A stretch of 64,000 nt of DNA, taken from contig JAVEYB010000002.1 in the NCBI GenBank assembly GCA_034003725.1, positions 391,392-455,391 on the forward strand, written 5' to 3'. A program made the translations under genes and the position numbers. Shown piece by piece: positions 8,253 to 18,838 of this stretch. Each line of letters starts with the position of its first letter. Within the stretch, counting starts at the first letter, position 1. The notes below the pieces were generated by a model that saw only the letters and a program-made list of their open reading frames with translations, was not told the DNA's origin and did no database searches. This DNA is from Candidatus Zixiibacteriota bacterium. Its GTDB lineage: Bacteria > Zixibacteria > MSB-5A5 > GN15 > FEB-12.

Positions 8253-9503
8253 TTATTCGTAGCGAAGCGCCTCGATTGGATCGAGCCAGGCCGCCTTGAC
8301 GGCCGGGTATACGCCGGATGCCAGTCCGACCGAAACCGCCACGACAAATCCTACCACGATCCAGAAAACCGATACGGCGAGTGGAAAGCCGAAGAGTGCG
8401 TTGATCAATACACCCAGCAGGACCCCAAGCACGATTCCCACCAGTCCCCCCGCGCCGGAGAGCGTCATCGCCTCCGTGAGAAACTGCAGGATAATGTTCG
8501 ATCGTTTGGCGCCAATTGCCTTGCGAACGCCAATCTCGCGGGTGCGCTCCGTGACCGAAACGAGCATGATATTCATCACCCCGATACCGCCGACCATCAA
8601 CCCGACAGAGGTGATGATCAAACCGGCAAGATAGATGTACTTCGTGATGTTTTCGATCTGCTCTTTAAACTGCTCTTGTGTCGACAGATGGAAGTTATTC
8701 TCTTCGCCGAACGGCACCTTTCGGTACTGCCGAAGGACCGAGGTGATTTCCTCCATCGCCTGGTCGATCAATTCATACGTCGATGCGCGAACGTCGAGAC
8801 CGAGTTCCTCTTCCCACGGGTGCAGTTTGGCAAACGTCGACAAGGGGATAATGATAACCTGGTTCTCGAAGCCGCCGCCGAAATTCGATTCCTGCCGTTC
8901 GAGGACGCCGATGACTTCGAACCGGTTGCCGTTAACGCGGATTTCGTTACCGACTGCCGGTGAATCCTCAAACAGCGTGCGGGCGACATCGTGTCCCAGC
9001 ACTGCGACCATCAGGCGAAACTGCTCGTCCACATCGCTGAGAAACCGGCCATGGGCCACGTTTCGGTCGCGCACCTGTACGTAATCCGGCCACGTGCCCA
9101 TGAGATTGGGATTCTGCGCCTGCTTGTTGCCGAATTTGGCGATATTGCCGCCGGGTTTGAAGTAGTAATTCTGCGGCGCCACACCGTCGACCGACGGACA
9201 GCTCTCCATGATGATCCGGGCTTCGCCGACCGTCATGGGCTTGCGATTGCGTTCTTCATCGGTGAGATCTTCGAAGTCCGTATCCGGCGCCCATTTCGAG
9301 ACGCGTATGATATTCGAGCCGCGTCGGTCAACCTCTGCTTTTGCGGCTCCGTCGAGTCCATTAATGACCGACGCCATCCCGATAACAGCGGCCACGCCCA
9401 CCATCACACCGACAATGGTCATGATCGATCGGAAGAGATTTGAGCGAAGCGAATCAAGCGCCATCAGTATCGCGTCGCGGATTTCAACCCAGGTAATCAG
9501 CAT
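8253..9503 (-). CDS. MacB-type ABC permease (FtsX/MacB_PCD), second copy
   Basis: 416-residue permease from ATG 9503, five bases after the stop of the preceding permease gene. One transmembrane helix near residues 25-47 (FRSIMTIVGVMVGVAAVIGM) is followed by a large periplasmic MacB_PCD domain and three C-terminal helices that include the FtsX signature region (SVTERTREIGVRKAIGA). It ends in the LDPIEALRYE motif typical of MacB/LolC permeases. It has no ATPase domain of its own, so it probably pairs with the adjacent permease and the ATPase upstream. MacB-like systems work by mechanotransmission, driving export through a TolC channel. Confidence 0.9.
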   Translation of the reverse strand: MLITWVEIRDAILMALDSLRSNLFRSIMTIVGVMVGVAAVIGMASVINGLDGAAKAEVDRRGSNIIRVSKWAPDTDFEDLTDEERNRKPMTVGEARIIMESCPSVDGVAPQNYYFKPGGNIAKFGNKQAQNPNLMGTWPDYVQVRDRNVAHGRFLSDVDEQFRLMVAVLGHDVARTLFEDSPAVGNEIRVNGNRFEVIGVLERQESNFGGGFENQVIIIPLSTFAKLHPWEEELGLDVRASTYELIDQAMEEITSVLRQYRKVPFGEENNFHLSTQEQFKEQIENITKYIYLAGLIITSVGLMVGGIGVMNIMLVSVTERTREIGVRKAIGAKRSNIILQFLTEAMTLSGAGGLVGIVLGVLLGVLINALFGFPLAVSVFWIVVGFVVAVSVGLASGVYPAVKAAWLDPIEALRYE

Positions 9504-9508
9504 ACGGA

Positions 9509-10729
9509 TTACTCGTAGCTCAGCGCTTTCACGGGATCGAGCCGCGACGCTTTCATTGCCGGGTAGATGCCGAAAATCAGCCCCGTGCCGGTGGAAATGA
9601 ACAGCCCGGCGCAAATAGCAAGCGTCGAGGGAGAAATCTGCATGTCGATCATCGCCACCAGCGATTTGGCGATAATGAACCCGAGAATGATCCCAATCAC
9701 GCCTCCCGTCATCGTTAGAAGCAGGGCCTCGTACAGAAACTGCAGCAGGATATGGCTTCGGCGCGCTCCCAGAGAGCGTCGAATGCCGATCTCCCGTCGT
9801 CGCTCGGTAACCGAGACCATCATGATGTTCATCACGACGATCCCGCCAACAACAAGCGAAATAGATGAAATGCCGATCAGCGACATTCGGAAAATCGCCG
9901 TCAGCTGGTTGAAGATGTCCAGCGCGCTCTCGGCCGTCAGCATATCGAAATCATCGGGCTGATCGTACGGTACGTTGCGTCGCGTACGCAGCACCATGCG
10001 AACCTCGTCCATCGTGTATTCGAGGTTCTCCACCGAATTGGCTTTGACCACGAGATTCAGCCCTCGCTGGCGCGGGCCGTACTGCCCATAAAACGTCGAG
10101 AGTGGGATGATAACCCACTTGTCCTGGCTTTCACCGAATGCCGACCCCTGGGCCTTGGCCACACCGATAACGGTGTACTTTATGCCGTCGATCTTGATAT
10201 CCTTCCCGAGCGGGTCAACACCCGAAAAGAACTCCTCGCGTACGTCGTCGCCGATAAATGCGACCCGTCGACGGTAGAAGTCGTCTTCCGACGAATGGAA
10301 CCTGCCCTGCGCGACGCTGAAGTCAACGATATCGATGAAGTTGTGAGTTCCGCCCATAATCCCGACATCGCGCATGCGGGCCGAGCCGTATTTCAGCTCG
10401 CTGCTCGAATATGTTCGGGGTGAAACCTTGTCGCACGTCGCGCACTGCGCGACGATCGCCTCGTAATCGTCCATTTCGATCGGCTTGCGCTTGATCTTGT
10501 CCATGAATTCTTCGTGCGACGTCGCAATCATGAGCGTCCCGACCATGAATGTCGAAGGTCCGAGAGAATTGAGCTCCTCTTCGATCGCACCGGTCATTCC
10601 CTCGAGCGCCGACATGATAGTCATAACCGACGTTACGCCGAAAATGATGCCGAGCAGCGTCAGCCCCGACCGCAGCTTGTTCGAGATCAGGGCCTCGTAC
10701 GCGATCCGTAAAATGGACAAACCGACCAT
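9509..10729 (-). CDS. MacB-type ABC permease (FtsX/MacB_PCD), first copy
   Basis: 406-residue permease, paralogue of the next gene. It has an N-terminal helix near residues 18-42, a periplasmic MacB_PCD region, three C-terminal helices including VSVTERRREIGIRRSLGARR, and the terminal LDPVKALSYE. The start codon lies 3 bases after the ATPase stop. The two permeases most likely form a heterodimer instead of the MacB homodimer. The periplasmic domain has two Cys (ATCD and IVAQC region), not obviously functional. Confidence 0.9.
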   Translation of the reverse strand: MVGLSILRIAYEALISNKLRSGLTLLGIIFGVTSVMTIMSALEGMTGAIEEELNSLGPSTFMVGTLMIATSHEEFMDKIKRKPIEMDDYEAIVAQCATCDKVSPRTYSSSELKYGSARMRDVGIMGGTHNFIDIVDFSVAQGRFHSSEDDFYRRRVAFIGDDVREEFFSGVDPLGKDIKIDGIKYTVIGVAKAQGSAFGESQDKWVIIPLSTFYGQYGPRQRGLNLVVKANSVENLEYTMDEVRMVLRTRRNVPYDQPDDFDMLTAESALDIFNQLTAIFRMSLIGISSISLVVGGIVVMNIMMVSVTERRREIGIRRSLGARRSHILLQFLYEALLLTMTGGVIGIILGFIIAKSLVAMIDMQISPSTLAICAGLFISTGTGLIFGIYPAMKASRLDPVKALSYE

Positions 10730-10732
10730 CGG

Positions 10733-11440
10733 TTAATGAACTCCACTGCGTTCAGACTGAGCAATGCGCTCGTCGCTGGCAATCACCCCGTCGCGGATAG
10801 ACAGGACCCGGTGAGCATGGCGAGCGATCTCCGCCTCGTGCGTGACGAGGATGATGGTGTTCCCCTGCGAATGCAGGTGATCGAATACGCGCATGATCTC
10901 CTCGGAGGTCTTGCTGTCGAGGTTGCCGGTGGGCTCGTCGGCGAGGATCAAGGACGGATCGTTGACGAGCGCCCGGGCGATGGCAACACGCTGGCGCTGA
11001 CCGCCCGACAATTCACTGGGCTTGTGCATCATGCGGTCGGCAAGGTCCACCCGCGTCAATGCCTGTTTTGCCCTCTCGATTCTGCCCGCGGACCCGGTGC
11101 CGTTGTAGATGAGCGGCAGTTCGACATTGTGCAGGGCGGTCGCGCGCGGCAGCAGATTGAAGGTCTGGAATACGAATCCGATCTCGCGGTTTCGTATCGC
11201 CGCCAGCTCGTTATCGTCCATCTCGGAGACCTTTTTGCCGTTGAGGACGTATTCGCCGCTCGTCGGTGTATCGAGGCAACCAATCAGGTTCATCAAGGTC
11301 GATTTGCCCGATCCCGACGGTCCCATGATTGCCACGTACTCGCCCTTGTCTATCTCGATGGAGACGCCACGGAGCGCGTGCACTTTCTCCGAGCCCATCT
11401 GGTAGGTCTTCCACAAGTCATGTGTTCTGATGAGACTCAT
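10733..11440 (-). CDS. ABC transporter ATP-binding protein (LolD/MacB ATPase type)
   Basis: 235-residue ATPase with Walker [10 protein letters not shown] (about residues 40-48), Q-loop [10 protein letters not shown], signature [15 protein letters not shown], Walker [14 protein letters not shown] and switch His in LVTHEAEIA. The GNLDS continuation is typical of the LolD/MacB/FtsE group that serves FtsX-like permeases. It lies 2 bases after the adaptor gene and 3 bases before the first permease gene, so translation of the set is coupled. Confidence 0.93.
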   Translation of the reverse strand: MSLIRTHDLWKTYQMGSEKVHALRGVSIEIDKGEYVAIMGPSGSGKSTLMNLIGCLDTPTSGEYVLNGKKVSEMDDNELAAIRNREIGFVFQTFNLLPRATALHNVELPLIYNGTGSAGRIERAKQALTRVDLADRMMHKPSELSGGQRQRVAIARALVNDPSLILADEPTGNLDSKTSEEIMRVFDHLHSQGNTIILVTHEAEIARHAHRVLSIRDGVIASDERIAQSERSGVH

Positions 11441-11442
11441 GT

Positions 11443-12744
11443 TTACATTTCTCCGCCGGGCATGTCTTTTTCCGCGATAACGAGATCACCGTCTTTCACC
11501 GTCCTGAGCACGCTGTAGGGACCGGCGACAACGGAATCGCCCGGGGTCAGGCCATCGGTCACTTCGATATGACGCTGGTCGGCAATCCCGGTCTCGACCG
11601 GAACGAACCGCGCCCTGCCCTCACGGATGACGAATACTCCTTTAAGGTCCTTGCGTTCCTCGGCCCGGCTCGTATCGGCGGCGCTGTCGATACTCTCTGC
11701 GGCGTGGACGGCGTGGGTTGATTCGTCGCCCTCGGACGCCTGCCGTCTCGCGGCTTCAAGAGAGTCCAGGCTGAGCGAACGCATGACAATCGACGAGAAT
11801 GGTACGCTTGCGACCTCTTTGCGCTCGGCCGTCGTGATGTCGACGGTAGCTGACATACCCGGACGCACTTTGGCCTGCGACTCCTCGAAAATGACCTTTA
11901 CCCGGAAGTTGGTCGACTGGTCGGAGCTGCCGGTCATCGCGGTGATCGCGGTGTTGCCGATTTCCACGACCTGGCCGATGAAGCTCGTATCCGGAAAGGC
12001 GTCCACTTCGATTTTCGCACTCTGGCTGAGATCGACTTTCGCGATCTCGGTTTCGTCGACTTCCACCTCGACCTCGAATACATCGAGGTTCGAGATCGTC
12101 ATGAGCGTCTTGCCGGCGGTGAAGGCGGTCTGCGCCGCAGCGATCTCGCCGACTTCCACGTCCAGAAACGTAATCACGCCCGACATCGGCGCGGTGATCT
12201 TACACTTGCTCAGATTGTCGAGCTGCTTTTCGTACATGGATTCGGCCTGCATGGCGCTTGCAAGGAAGGCCTCATGCGACGCTTTTGCGTTCTGGTACGC
12301 GTACATCGCGTTTTTGTAGGCGGTTTCCGACGTCAGACCGGCCTCGAACAGACGCTGCTGTCGCCGGTATTCCTCGTCGGCCTGCGCCAGCGACGCCTTG
12401 GCGCCATCGAGGCGGGCATTGATTTCGTTGACCGAATACCGCGCCTGGTTGACGTCCGACTTCACCTGCACCGTATCGAGCACGACCAGCAGCTGGCCGC
12501 GTTCCACCCGGTCGCCCTCGCGAACTTTCAGCGCAATAATCTCATTGGTTATCTGCGCGGTGATGTCGACTTTGGTCTGCGGCTGAATGCGCCCCGACGC
12601 CGACACGATCTCAACAAGGTCGCGGTTCGTCACCTCGGCGGCCCGCACCCTGGTACCGCTCTCACCGGAGTTGGTGAAATTGAGTATTACCAGCACCAGG
12701 ACGACAACCACCGCGACGATGATGAGGATTGTCTTCTTCTTCAT
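11443..12744 (-). CDS. Periplasmic adaptor (HlyD/MacA/RND membrane-fusion protein)
   Basis: 433 residues. An N-terminal membrane anchor (residues 4-24) is followed by a split biotinyl-lipoyl-like domain ([16 protein letters not shown]...[15 protein letters not shown] and the second half [16 protein letters not shown]), a coiled-coil hairpin between them (about residues 95-175), and beta-barrel and membrane-proximal domains ([20 protein letters not shown]). The C-terminal third holds a low-complexity acidic insert rich in Ser, Ala and Glu. It links the ABC permeases to the TolC-like channel encoded upstream, as in MacAB-TolC. Confidence 0.92.
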   Translation of the reverse strand: MKKKTILIIVAVVVVLVLVILNFTNSGESGTRVRAAEVTNRDLVEIVSASGRIQPQTKVDITAQITNEIIALKVREGDRVERGQLLVVLDTVQVKSDVNQARYSVNEINARLDGAKASLAQADEEYRRQQRLFEAGLTSETAYKNAMYAYQNAKASHEAFLASAMQAESMYEKQLDNLSKCKITAPMSGVITFLDVEVGEIAAAQTAFTAGKTLMTISNLDVFEVEVEVDETEIAKVDLSQSAKIEVDAFPDTSFIGQVVEIGNTAITAMTGSSDQSTNFRVKVIFEESQAKVRPGMSATVDITTAERKEVASVPFSSIVMRSLSLDSLEAARRQASEGDESTHAVHAAESIDSAADTSRAEERKDLKGVFVIREGRARFVPVETGIADQRHIEVTDGLTPGDSVVAGPYSVLRTVKDGDLVIAEKDMPGGEM

Positions 12745-12768
12745 TCTATCCGTCCCTTTTGCCCCAGC

Positions 12769-14088
12769 TTACCGTTTGCCGAGAGCGGCTTCGAGCCGCG
12801 ATACCGCGAGGTTGAGGTCGAATTCCGCCTGAATGAGCCCCACCTGCGCGGTTTTCAACGACACCTGCGCATCGAGCAGATCCAGGATCGTGGCCGCTCC
12901 CAGGTTGTATTTCTCCTGCGTGATTTTCAGATCTTCTTCGGCCGCCGCCACATTTTCCTGCGACACCGACTGCTGCTGCTTGAGCTGCTCGATATCGAGG
13001 TAGGCGGTCTTGATGTTGGTCACGGTCGCGTTGCGGGTGTCCGCCAGGTCGGCGCGAGCGTTGTTGCGCGAGACCTTCGCCGTCGTCAATGTCCGCTCGC
13101 GAAGGAAGCCGTCGAAGATGTTGAGCCGGACCCCGAAGCCGTAGGTGAGTGAATTCGACGAGTAGTCGAAGGCGACGGGAAACGCCTGCGTTCCGTTGAA
13201 CTTCTGGTAGTCGGCAAACAGGCCGACCGTCGGCAGGTACGCGGCCCAGGCGGATTTGACGTCTGCACTCGCGGCCGCAAGTGACTTCTCAGTGGAGCGG
13301 AGCGTCGGATTATTCTCCAGTCCGAAAGCAATTGCCTCATCGAGGCTGCCGGAATACTCGCGCACCGAATAGTCCGACGAAAAAGCGTGGTCCTTGAGGG
13401 GGTCGAGCCCGATCGTATAGGACAGATCCGCCCGCGCGTTGGTGACGCCGTTCTCGGCGCGAAGGAGGCCCAGGCGGTCATTGCCGTACTGCACCTTTTG
13501 CTTGAGCACGTCGGACAGCGACGCCGAGCCGAGATCAAACCGCGATTGGATCAGCTTCAGTTGTTCTTCCGCGCGCTTCACCGCTTCCTTTTGCACGTCG
13601 AGGTTTTCCTCGGAGGCGAGGTACGCGTAATACGCGATCTTGACCGCGAGAATCATGTCCTGTTCGGACGCCATGACGTCGAGCTTCGAGCGCTGATGGT
13701 CCGCCCGCGCCGCAGCGTAGTTGAACCAGCTGGAAACATCGAACAACGCCATATCGCCGGAGATAGACCAGCGCTTGCTCGGGCCGATGTCCTGCTCGTC
13801 GATCACTTCACCGCCGATGGTATCGGCCGGTTCGATATTCGTCTCTTTGCCCTTGGAGTAGTTGTAGGACGCGCTGACCGAGGGCAAGAACGCCCCGAGC
13901 GCATTTAACTTGCCGGCCGCCGCCACCTGCTCGGCGCCACGGGCCCGAATGATGGCGGCCCGGTTGGCAAGCGCGAGGGTGATGCAGTCGTCCAGCGTCA
14001 AAGCTGCCTGCTGCGCCCATGCCGAACCACTTCCTGTCAGTACCAGCAGGGCCAATGAAACAATAGAGATGAGGGCTTTTGTTGACAT
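12769..14088 (-). CDS. TolC-family outer-membrane efflux protein
   Basis: 439 residues with a cleavable signal peptide (ending GSAWAQ near residue 26). The mature part has the TolC/OEP repeat: LTLDDCITLALANRAAI near the start, long alpha-helical coiled-coil segments, and the second repeat starting at SLDEAIAFGLENNPTLRSTEKSL. The end is LNLAVSRLEAALGKR. It provides the outer-membrane duct of the efflux system whose adaptor, ATPase and permeases follow on the same strand. The gap to the adaptor gene is 24 bases. Confidence 0.93.
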   Translation of the reverse strand: MSTKALISIVSLALLVLTGSGSAWAQQAALTLDDCITLALANRAAIIRARGAEQVAAAGKLNALGAFLPSVSASYNYSKGKETNIEPADTIGGEVIDEQDIGPSKRWSISGDMALFDVSSWFNYAAARADHQRSKLDVMASEQDMILAVKIAYYAYLASEENLDVQKEAVKRAEEQLKLIQSRFDLGSASLSDVLKQKVQYGNDRLGLLRAENGVTNARADLSYTIGLDPLKDHAFSSDYSVREYSGSLDEAIAFGLENNPTLRSTEKSLAAASADVKSAWAAYLPTVGLFADYQKFNGTQAFPVAFDYSSNSLTYGFGVRLNIFDGFLRERTLTTAKVSRNNARADLADTRNATVTNIKTAYLDIEQLKQQQSVSQENVAAAEEDLKITQEKYNLGAATILDLLDAQVSLKTAQVGLIQAEFDLNLAVSRLEAALGKR

Positions 14089-14113
14089 TCACGATACTCC
14101 TAATGAGGTATGC

Positions 14114-14824
14114 TCAGCTGAGCGCTTTCTGAATTGCCACCGACACGATATTGAGCAGCGGCATCAGCCCGACTGATAGGACCGCCACGAGGTATCCTTT
14201 GTTGCGGGAAAACCCATATATTACTGACAATCCGATCCCGACAACGATTAATTCCCATATCTGAAAAACACTGATTTTGGACAGCGCCACGTACACGATG
14301 TCGTCGACCGGCCGATTGGGCACCAGTGCGGCCAGCGACAGGGACGCTTTGATGCTGCCTTTCGCCACCGCCATTAAGGACTGAATGACGCCGCCCACCA
14401 TATATACCCAGAACCCGTAGAGCATGACGGACAGAATCTGAGAAAACTTCGCGCTCCCACCAAACACGAAATTCCCCCAGAACATGGCGATCGCCGCCGT
14501 GACCAGCGGCAATAGCGCGAAAAAGGCCACGCCGACATACATCCACGGTTTCATTTGCTCGGCAGGCGGTACCATCTCCGGACGGACATTGGGGCGATTC
14601 AGGAGCGCTTCTCGCTGCAGCTCAACCATGAAATCGGCCACGAGATACACGGTGAGGGTGGTCGCCAGAATGGCCAGTATCCACGGGATCAGCACGCGCG
14701 GATGGTTTTTGATGTGTGCGAAAAACTCGGATGGTTTGTAGAAGACTTCCCAGAGGCCGCGAAGCGACAAACCGGACGGGGCCGCCGCCGGGGCCGCCGG
14801 CTCTGCCATCATCGATTGTTCCAT
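14114..14824 (-). CDS. YIP1-family integral membrane protein
   Basis: 236-residue membrane protein. After a short Ala/Pro-rich cytoplasmic start comes LRGLWEVFYKPSEFFAHIKNHPR, the usual lead-in of bacterial YIP1-domain proteins, followed by five or so hydrophobic helices. The start ATG 14824 follows AAGGGAGAG. It is the first gene of the efflux operon, 25 bases ahead of the TolC-like gene. YIP1 proteins have no settled bacterial function; the position suggests a link to the exporter, which is inference. Confidence 0.78.
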   Translation of the reverse strand: MEQSMMAEPAAPAAAPSGLSLRGLWEVFYKPSEFFAHIKNHPRVLIPWILAILATTLTVYLVADFMVELQREALLNRPNVRPEMVPPAEQMKPWMYVGVAFFALLPLVTAAIAMFWGNFVFGGSAKFSQILSVMLYGFWVYMVGGVIQSLMAVAKGSIKASLSLAALVPNRPVDDIVYVALSKISVFQIWELIVVGIGLSVIYGFSRNKGYLVAVLSVGLMPLLNIVSVAIQKALS

Positions 14825-14935
14825 CGTTCTCTCTCCCTTATGGGTTGACTAAACGTAAGTTGCGAGCAAAAGTTTCACGGCGAGCTGTTGAAAGAGTCTT
14901 CTAAGGTACTATCGTGCGACCGGTATATTCAAATG

Positions 14936-14970
14936 AAAAAGCGGGCCGGCGGATGCACCGTCCCGCTTTT
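14936..14970 (-). terminator. Rho-independent terminator after hppA
   Basis: On the minus strand GCGGG (complement of 14962-14966) pairs with CCCGC (complement of 14941-14945), with inner CGG/CCG pairing, followed by five T. It lies 22 bases beyond the pyrophosphatase stop codon. Confidence 0.8.
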
Positions 14971-14992
14971 GTCTGTGTGTCCGATTCGCCGT

Positions 14993-17008
14993 TTATGCGA
15001 ACAGAGCCGCACCAACCACGAGCGAAACGATAGCCATTAGCTTGATCAGGATGTTCATGGCCGGTCCGGAGGTGTCCTTGAACGGATCGCCGACCGTATC
15101 GCCGACCACCGCCGCCTTGTGGGCGTCGGAACCCTTGCCGCCGTGCGCCCCGGCCTCGATATACTTCTTGGCGTTGTCCCAGGCTCCGCCGGCATTCGCC
15201 ATCATGAGAGCCATCATAACGCCCGACATCGTGGCCCCGGCCAGCATGCCGCCCAGGCCCGTCTTGCCCAGCACATAGCCGACAATAATCGGGGCCAGCA
15301 CCGCCGAAAGACCGGGAGCTATCATCTGGCGCAATGCGCCGCGTGTCGCGATATCAACACAACGACCCGTATCCGGCTTGGCTTTGCCTTCCATCAATCC
15401 CTTGATTTCCCGGAACTGCCGGCGCACCTCTTCGACCATGGCGCCGGCGGCCTTGCCGACTGCGGTCATGGTCAGGGCCGCAACCAGGAAGGGAAGCACG
15501 CCGCCGATGAAGAAACCGATGACGACGTTGGGTTCGAGGATATTGATCGTCTCAAGTTGCACCGCCGACGCATACGCTGAGAACAGAGCCAGAGCGGTCA
15601 GCGCGGCTGAACCGATCGCGAAGCCTTTTCCAATCGCGGCGGTCGTGTTTCCGAGGGAATCCAACCGGTCGGTGATCGCGCGTACTTCCTTGCCGAGTCC
15701 GGCCATTTCCGAGATACCACCGGCATTGTCCGCAATCGGACCGTAGGCGTCAACCGACATAGTCACGCCGATAGTCGCCAGCATGCCGACACCGGCGATA
15801 CCGATCCCGTACAGTCCGGCGAAGTGGAAGCCGGTGTAAATGGCAATTGCAATCACGATCACCGGCAGGAGCACCGACTCCATACCGACGGCCAGACCGC
15901 CGATGATATTGGTCGCGGCGCCTGTCTCCGAGGCTTTGGCGATATTGCGAATCGGTTTCGCCGACGTATAGTATTCCGTCAACAGTCCAAGCACGATCCC
16001 CGCCAGGTTGCCGGCGAGAATCGCCCAGAAAATGTTGTTCGACAGATCAAAGTTCGTGATGATGAAGTACGATGCGATCAGCATGATGACCGCGCCGACA
16101 TAGGTTACCAGACGGAGCGTCGCGGCCGGATTCATCTTCGCAAACAGGTGAACCGAGAACACGCCCAGCATCGATGCAATCGCGCCAAACGTCACGATCA
16201 GCAGCGGCAGGGCCATAAACAGGCCGCGCTTTTCATCGGTGACCATTTCGGTGGGATCCAGTCCCAGATTGGCAGCTGTCGCGGTCGCGCCGATAGCGAT
16301 GGTCGCGATGACTGAACCCACGTACGACTCGAACAGGTCCGCGCCCATGCCGGCCGTATCACCGACATTGTCACCGACGTTATCCGCAATCACCGCCGGA
16401 TTGCGCGGGTCGTCCTCCGGAATCCCGGCCTCGACCTTGCCGACAAGGTCAGCGCCGACATCGGCAGCCTTGGTGTAAATGCCGCCGCCGACACGCGCAA
16501 AGAGCGCGATCGACGACGCGCCCATGGCAAAGCCGTTGATCACCGCAGAGTGGGCGGGGTTATCCCCGAAGAAGTAGTAGACGATACCGACACCGATCAG
16601 TCCGAGCGAGGCAACCGTCATTCCCATCACAGCGCCGCCCGAAAAGGCGACCGAAAGTGCCGCCGGCTGGCCTTTGTCCTTAGCCGCGGCGGTTGTCCGG
16701 ACGTTGGCCCGAGTAGCGGCCTGCATACCGATGAACCCGGCCAGCATGGAGCACGCCGCTCCGCCGAGGAACGCCAGTCCGTCCTGCCATCCAATCTTCC
16801 ATGCCATGAGGGCAAAGACGACAACGATGAATACCACCAGGATGCTGTATTCCCTCTTGAGGAACACCATTGCGCCATGGTGAATCTGGTCAGCGATTTC
16901 ACGCATCTGGTCGGTGCCCGCTGGACGTCCCTTAATCCACGCGAACAAACCGAGCGTCACAATGATCCCGACCACACCTATTCCAGCTGACAATAGGCCC
17001 CAGTTCAT
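14993..17008 (-). CDS. hppA: Ion-translocating membrane pyrophosphatase
   Basis: 671-residue polytopic protein with about 16 membrane segments. It hydrolyses pyrophosphate and pumps H+ or Na+ across the inner membrane. Substrate-site motifs are intact: [39 protein letters not shown], and the C-terminal [17 protein letters not shown]. At the K+-dependence site the sequence is [11 protein letters not shown] with Ala457 (Lys in K+-independent enzymes), so the enzyme is expected to need K+. Whether Na+ or H+ is pumped is not decided by what I can see. Transcribed alone between terminators. ACAGGAG lies ahead of the ATG. Confidence 0.96.
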   Translation of the reverse strand: MNWGLLSAGIGVVGIIVTLGLFAWIKGRPAGTDQMREIADQIHHGAMVFLKREYSILVVFIVVVFALMAWKIGWQDGLAFLGGAACSMLAGFIGMQAATRANVRTTAAAKDKGQPAALSVAFSGGAVMGMTVASLGLIGVGIVYYFFGDNPAHSAVINGFAMGASSIALFARVGGGIYTKAADVGADLVGKVEAGIPEDDPRNPAVIADNVGDNVGDTAGMGADLFESYVGSVIATIAIGATATAANLGLDPTEMVTDEKRGLFMALPLLIVTFGAIASMLGVFSVHLFAKMNPAATLRLVTYVGAVIMLIASYFIITNFDLSNNIFWAILAGNLAGIVLGLLTEYYTSAKPIRNIAKASETGAATNIIGGLAVGMESVLLPVIVIAIAIYTGFHFAGLYGIGIAGVGMLATIGVTMSVDAYGPIADNAGGISEMAGLGKEVRAITDRLDSLGNTTAAIGKGFAIGSAALTALALFSAYASAVQLETINILEPNVVIGFFIGGVLPFLVAALTMTAVGKAAGAMVEEVRRQFREIKGLMEGKAKPDTGRCVDIATRGALRQMIAPGLSAVLAPIIVGYVLGKTGLGGMLAGATMSGVMMALMMANAGGAWDNAKKYIEAGAHGGKGSDAHKAAVVGDTVGDPFKDTSGPAMNILIKLMAIVSLVVGAALFA

Positions 17009-17147
17009 TGACCGCGACTCCTGTTAAAGTTATAAGCGTTAAGCAATTACAATTCTCCGCTCCCAAACAATGGGTGCCAATATACGCCTCCCAACTTTAA
17101 TAGGCAAGTGAAATTTGTCACTATTATGGACATGCTTCACCACAATC

Positions 17148-17173
17148 AAAAAGGCCCCGGACAAACCGGGGCC
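17148..17173 (-). terminator. Rho-independent terminator after trxB
   Basis: Perfect 8-bp stem: GGCCCCGG (17153-17160) against CCGGGGCC (17166-17173) with a 5-base loop, followed on the minus strand by five T (17148-17152). Confidence 0.9.
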
Positions 17174-17201
17174 GGATGTTTAGTACTTGCCAAGCAAGAG
17201 C

Positions 17202-18158
17202 TTACTTCACGCGCTGAGCGTGCTTGTCTTCCAGCTCCTCGATGTATTTCTCAGCTGCCACTGCAGCAACTGTACCATCACCGACCGCATTCGTCACCTG
17301 GCGGACAAACTGCTGCCGGACATCCCCCACGGCAAATATCCCCGGGACATTTGTCTGCATTTTGTAGTCTGTGATGATATACCCGTCCTTGTCGACCGTG
17401 AGCTTTTCCCGAACGTAGCCGGTGTTGGGATGGAACCCGATATACGGGAAGACAGCTCCGCATTTGACTTCAGAATGCGCACCGGTTTTGACGTTTTTCA
17501 CTGTCAGGTGTGTCACCTGCCTGTCGCTGCCATGAATGGACTCGACCACGGTGTCCCACATGAACTCCATTTTGGGATTATCGAACGCCCGTTGCTGGAT
17601 GATCTTCTGGGCGCGTAGCTGGTCGCGACGATGGATGACGATTACCCTGGACGCGAATTTCGTAAGAAACGCGCCCTCTTCCACAGCAGCATCGCCGCCT
17701 CCGACGACCGCAATCACCTGGTTTTTGAAGAAAGCGCCGTCGCAGATGGCGCAATATGAGACTCCCCGTCCCGCGTACTCCCTTTCGCCGGGGACGCCGA
17801 GATAGACCGGAGCGCCGCCGGTCGCAAGGATGACGGCCCTGGCACGGTAGATCGTTCCGGAGGCGCAACGCGCCACCCGGTCCTCGCCCTCGACATACAC
17901 CTCTTCGACCTCCTCCATGGCAATCTCCAGCCCGAATTTGACCGCATGGTCGCGGAATTTCTGGCCCAGCTCGGCTCCCTGAATATGCTCGAATCCGAGG
18001 TAGTCTTCGACTTCGCCGGTGACGGCGATCTGTCCCCCGGGGAGGTATTTTTCGAGGCAGATTACTTTTCGACGGGCCCGGGCCGCGTACAGGCCGGCGC
18101 ACAGTCCGCCGGGGCCGGCCCCCACAATCACGATGTCATAATGCTTCTCGTCAGCCAT
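17202..18158 (-). CDS. trxB: Thioredoxin reductase (FAD/NAD(P)H)
   Basis: 318-residue low-molecular-weight thioredoxin reductase. FAD-binding GAGPGGLCAGLYAARA lies at the N-terminus, the redox pair is in SYCAICDGAFF, the NAD(P)H fold is VVGGGDAAVEEGAFL, and the second FAD motif is GIFAVGDVR. It reduces thioredoxin or a similar dithiol carrier in the cytoplasm. The start at 18158 is chosen because AAGGAAG precedes it and the FAD motif follows at normal distance; the extra 27 codons upstream look non-coding. The NAD(P)H site has IHRRDQLRAQ, which fits NADPH use. It lies 104 bases downstream of the corrinoid adenosyltransferase gene. Confidence 0.93.
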   Translation of the reverse strand: MADEKHYDIVIVGAGPGGLCAGLYAARARRKVICLEKYLPGGQIAVTGEVEDYLGFEHIQGAELGQKFRDHAVKFGLEIAMEEVEEVYVEGEDRVARCASGTIYRARAVILATGGAPVYLGVPGEREYAGRGVSYCAICDGAFFKNQVIAVVGGGDAAVEEGAFLTKFASRVIVIHRRDQLRAQKIIQQRAFDNPKMEFMWDTVVESIHGSDRQVTHLTVKNVKTGAHSEVKCGAVFPYIGFHPNTGYVREKLTVDKDGYIITDYKMQTNVPGIFAVGDVRQQFVRQVTNAVGDGTVAAVAAEKYIEELEDKHAQRVK

Positions 18159-18262
18159 CTCCGTGCTTCCTTCTGTCTCTCTCACCGATGTTGTCACGTT
18201 ATGTACGGTCGTTCCAAAGATCGCTCCCTGATGGGCCAAGGCAAGCGATAATCACCAACTAC

Positions 18263-18802
18263 CTACCAGTCGATCCCCTTTTGCGCCAGGATACCCTGCT
18301 GATAGGGGTGTTTGATTTCGGTCATTTCGGTGACCAGATCGGCCTTCTCGATAAGCCAATCGGCCGCGTTCCGTCCGGTAATGACGAGGTGCTGCTTATC
18401 GGACCGGGCTTCCAGAATCGCCCGGACGTCTTCGTCGGTCACCAGCCCGAGATCAAGGGCGACATTGAGTTCATCGAGGACAATCAGCTGATATGATCCG
18501 GCGCGCAGCTTCTCCAGGGCCAGGGCAACGCCTTTGCCGGCAGCGTCCTGGTGCTCCTCGATCGGCTTGTCATCATCGACGATACCGACAAAACCGGTTC
18601 CAATCACGTGCAGTTCGACATTTGGCTCAAGTCGCTTAATGCCTTTCAGTTCGCCGTATTTCCAGGATCCCTTGATGAACTGTATGACACATATCCTCCA
18701 GTCGTACCCGACAGCCCGAACGCACATACCGAGCGCCGCTGTCGTCTTCCCCTTGCCGTCCCCGGTGTAAACGACCAGCAGGCCTTTTGAATCCTGTTTC
18801 AT
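18263..18802 (-). CDS. cobO: Corrinoid (cob(I)alamin) adenosyltransferase, CobO/BtuR type
   Basis: 179-residue enzyme that transfers the adenosyl group of ATP to cob(I)alamin or cobinamide, making coenzyme B12. The P-loop is GDGKGKTTAALG, with FIKGSWKYGE and the conserved LIVLDELNVALDLGLV and VITGRNA segments of the family; the C-terminal half has IKHPYQQGI. The start ATG 18802 is preferred over 18817 because GAGGA lies eight bases ahead of it. It implies use of adenosylcobalamin; no B12-dependent enzyme is in the window. Confidence 0.92.
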   Translation of the reverse strand: MKQDSKGLLVVYTGDGKGKTTAALGMCVRAVGYDWRICVIQFIKGSWKYGELKGIKRLEPNVELHVIGTGFVGIVDDDKPIEEHQDAAGKGVALALEKLRAGSYQLIVLDELNVALDLGLVTDEDVRAILEARSDKQHLVITGRNAADWLIEKADLVTEMTEIKHPYQQGILAQKGIDW

Positions 18803-18838
18803 GAGCGGTGTCCTCATTTTGTTGTATCAGCGTATCAC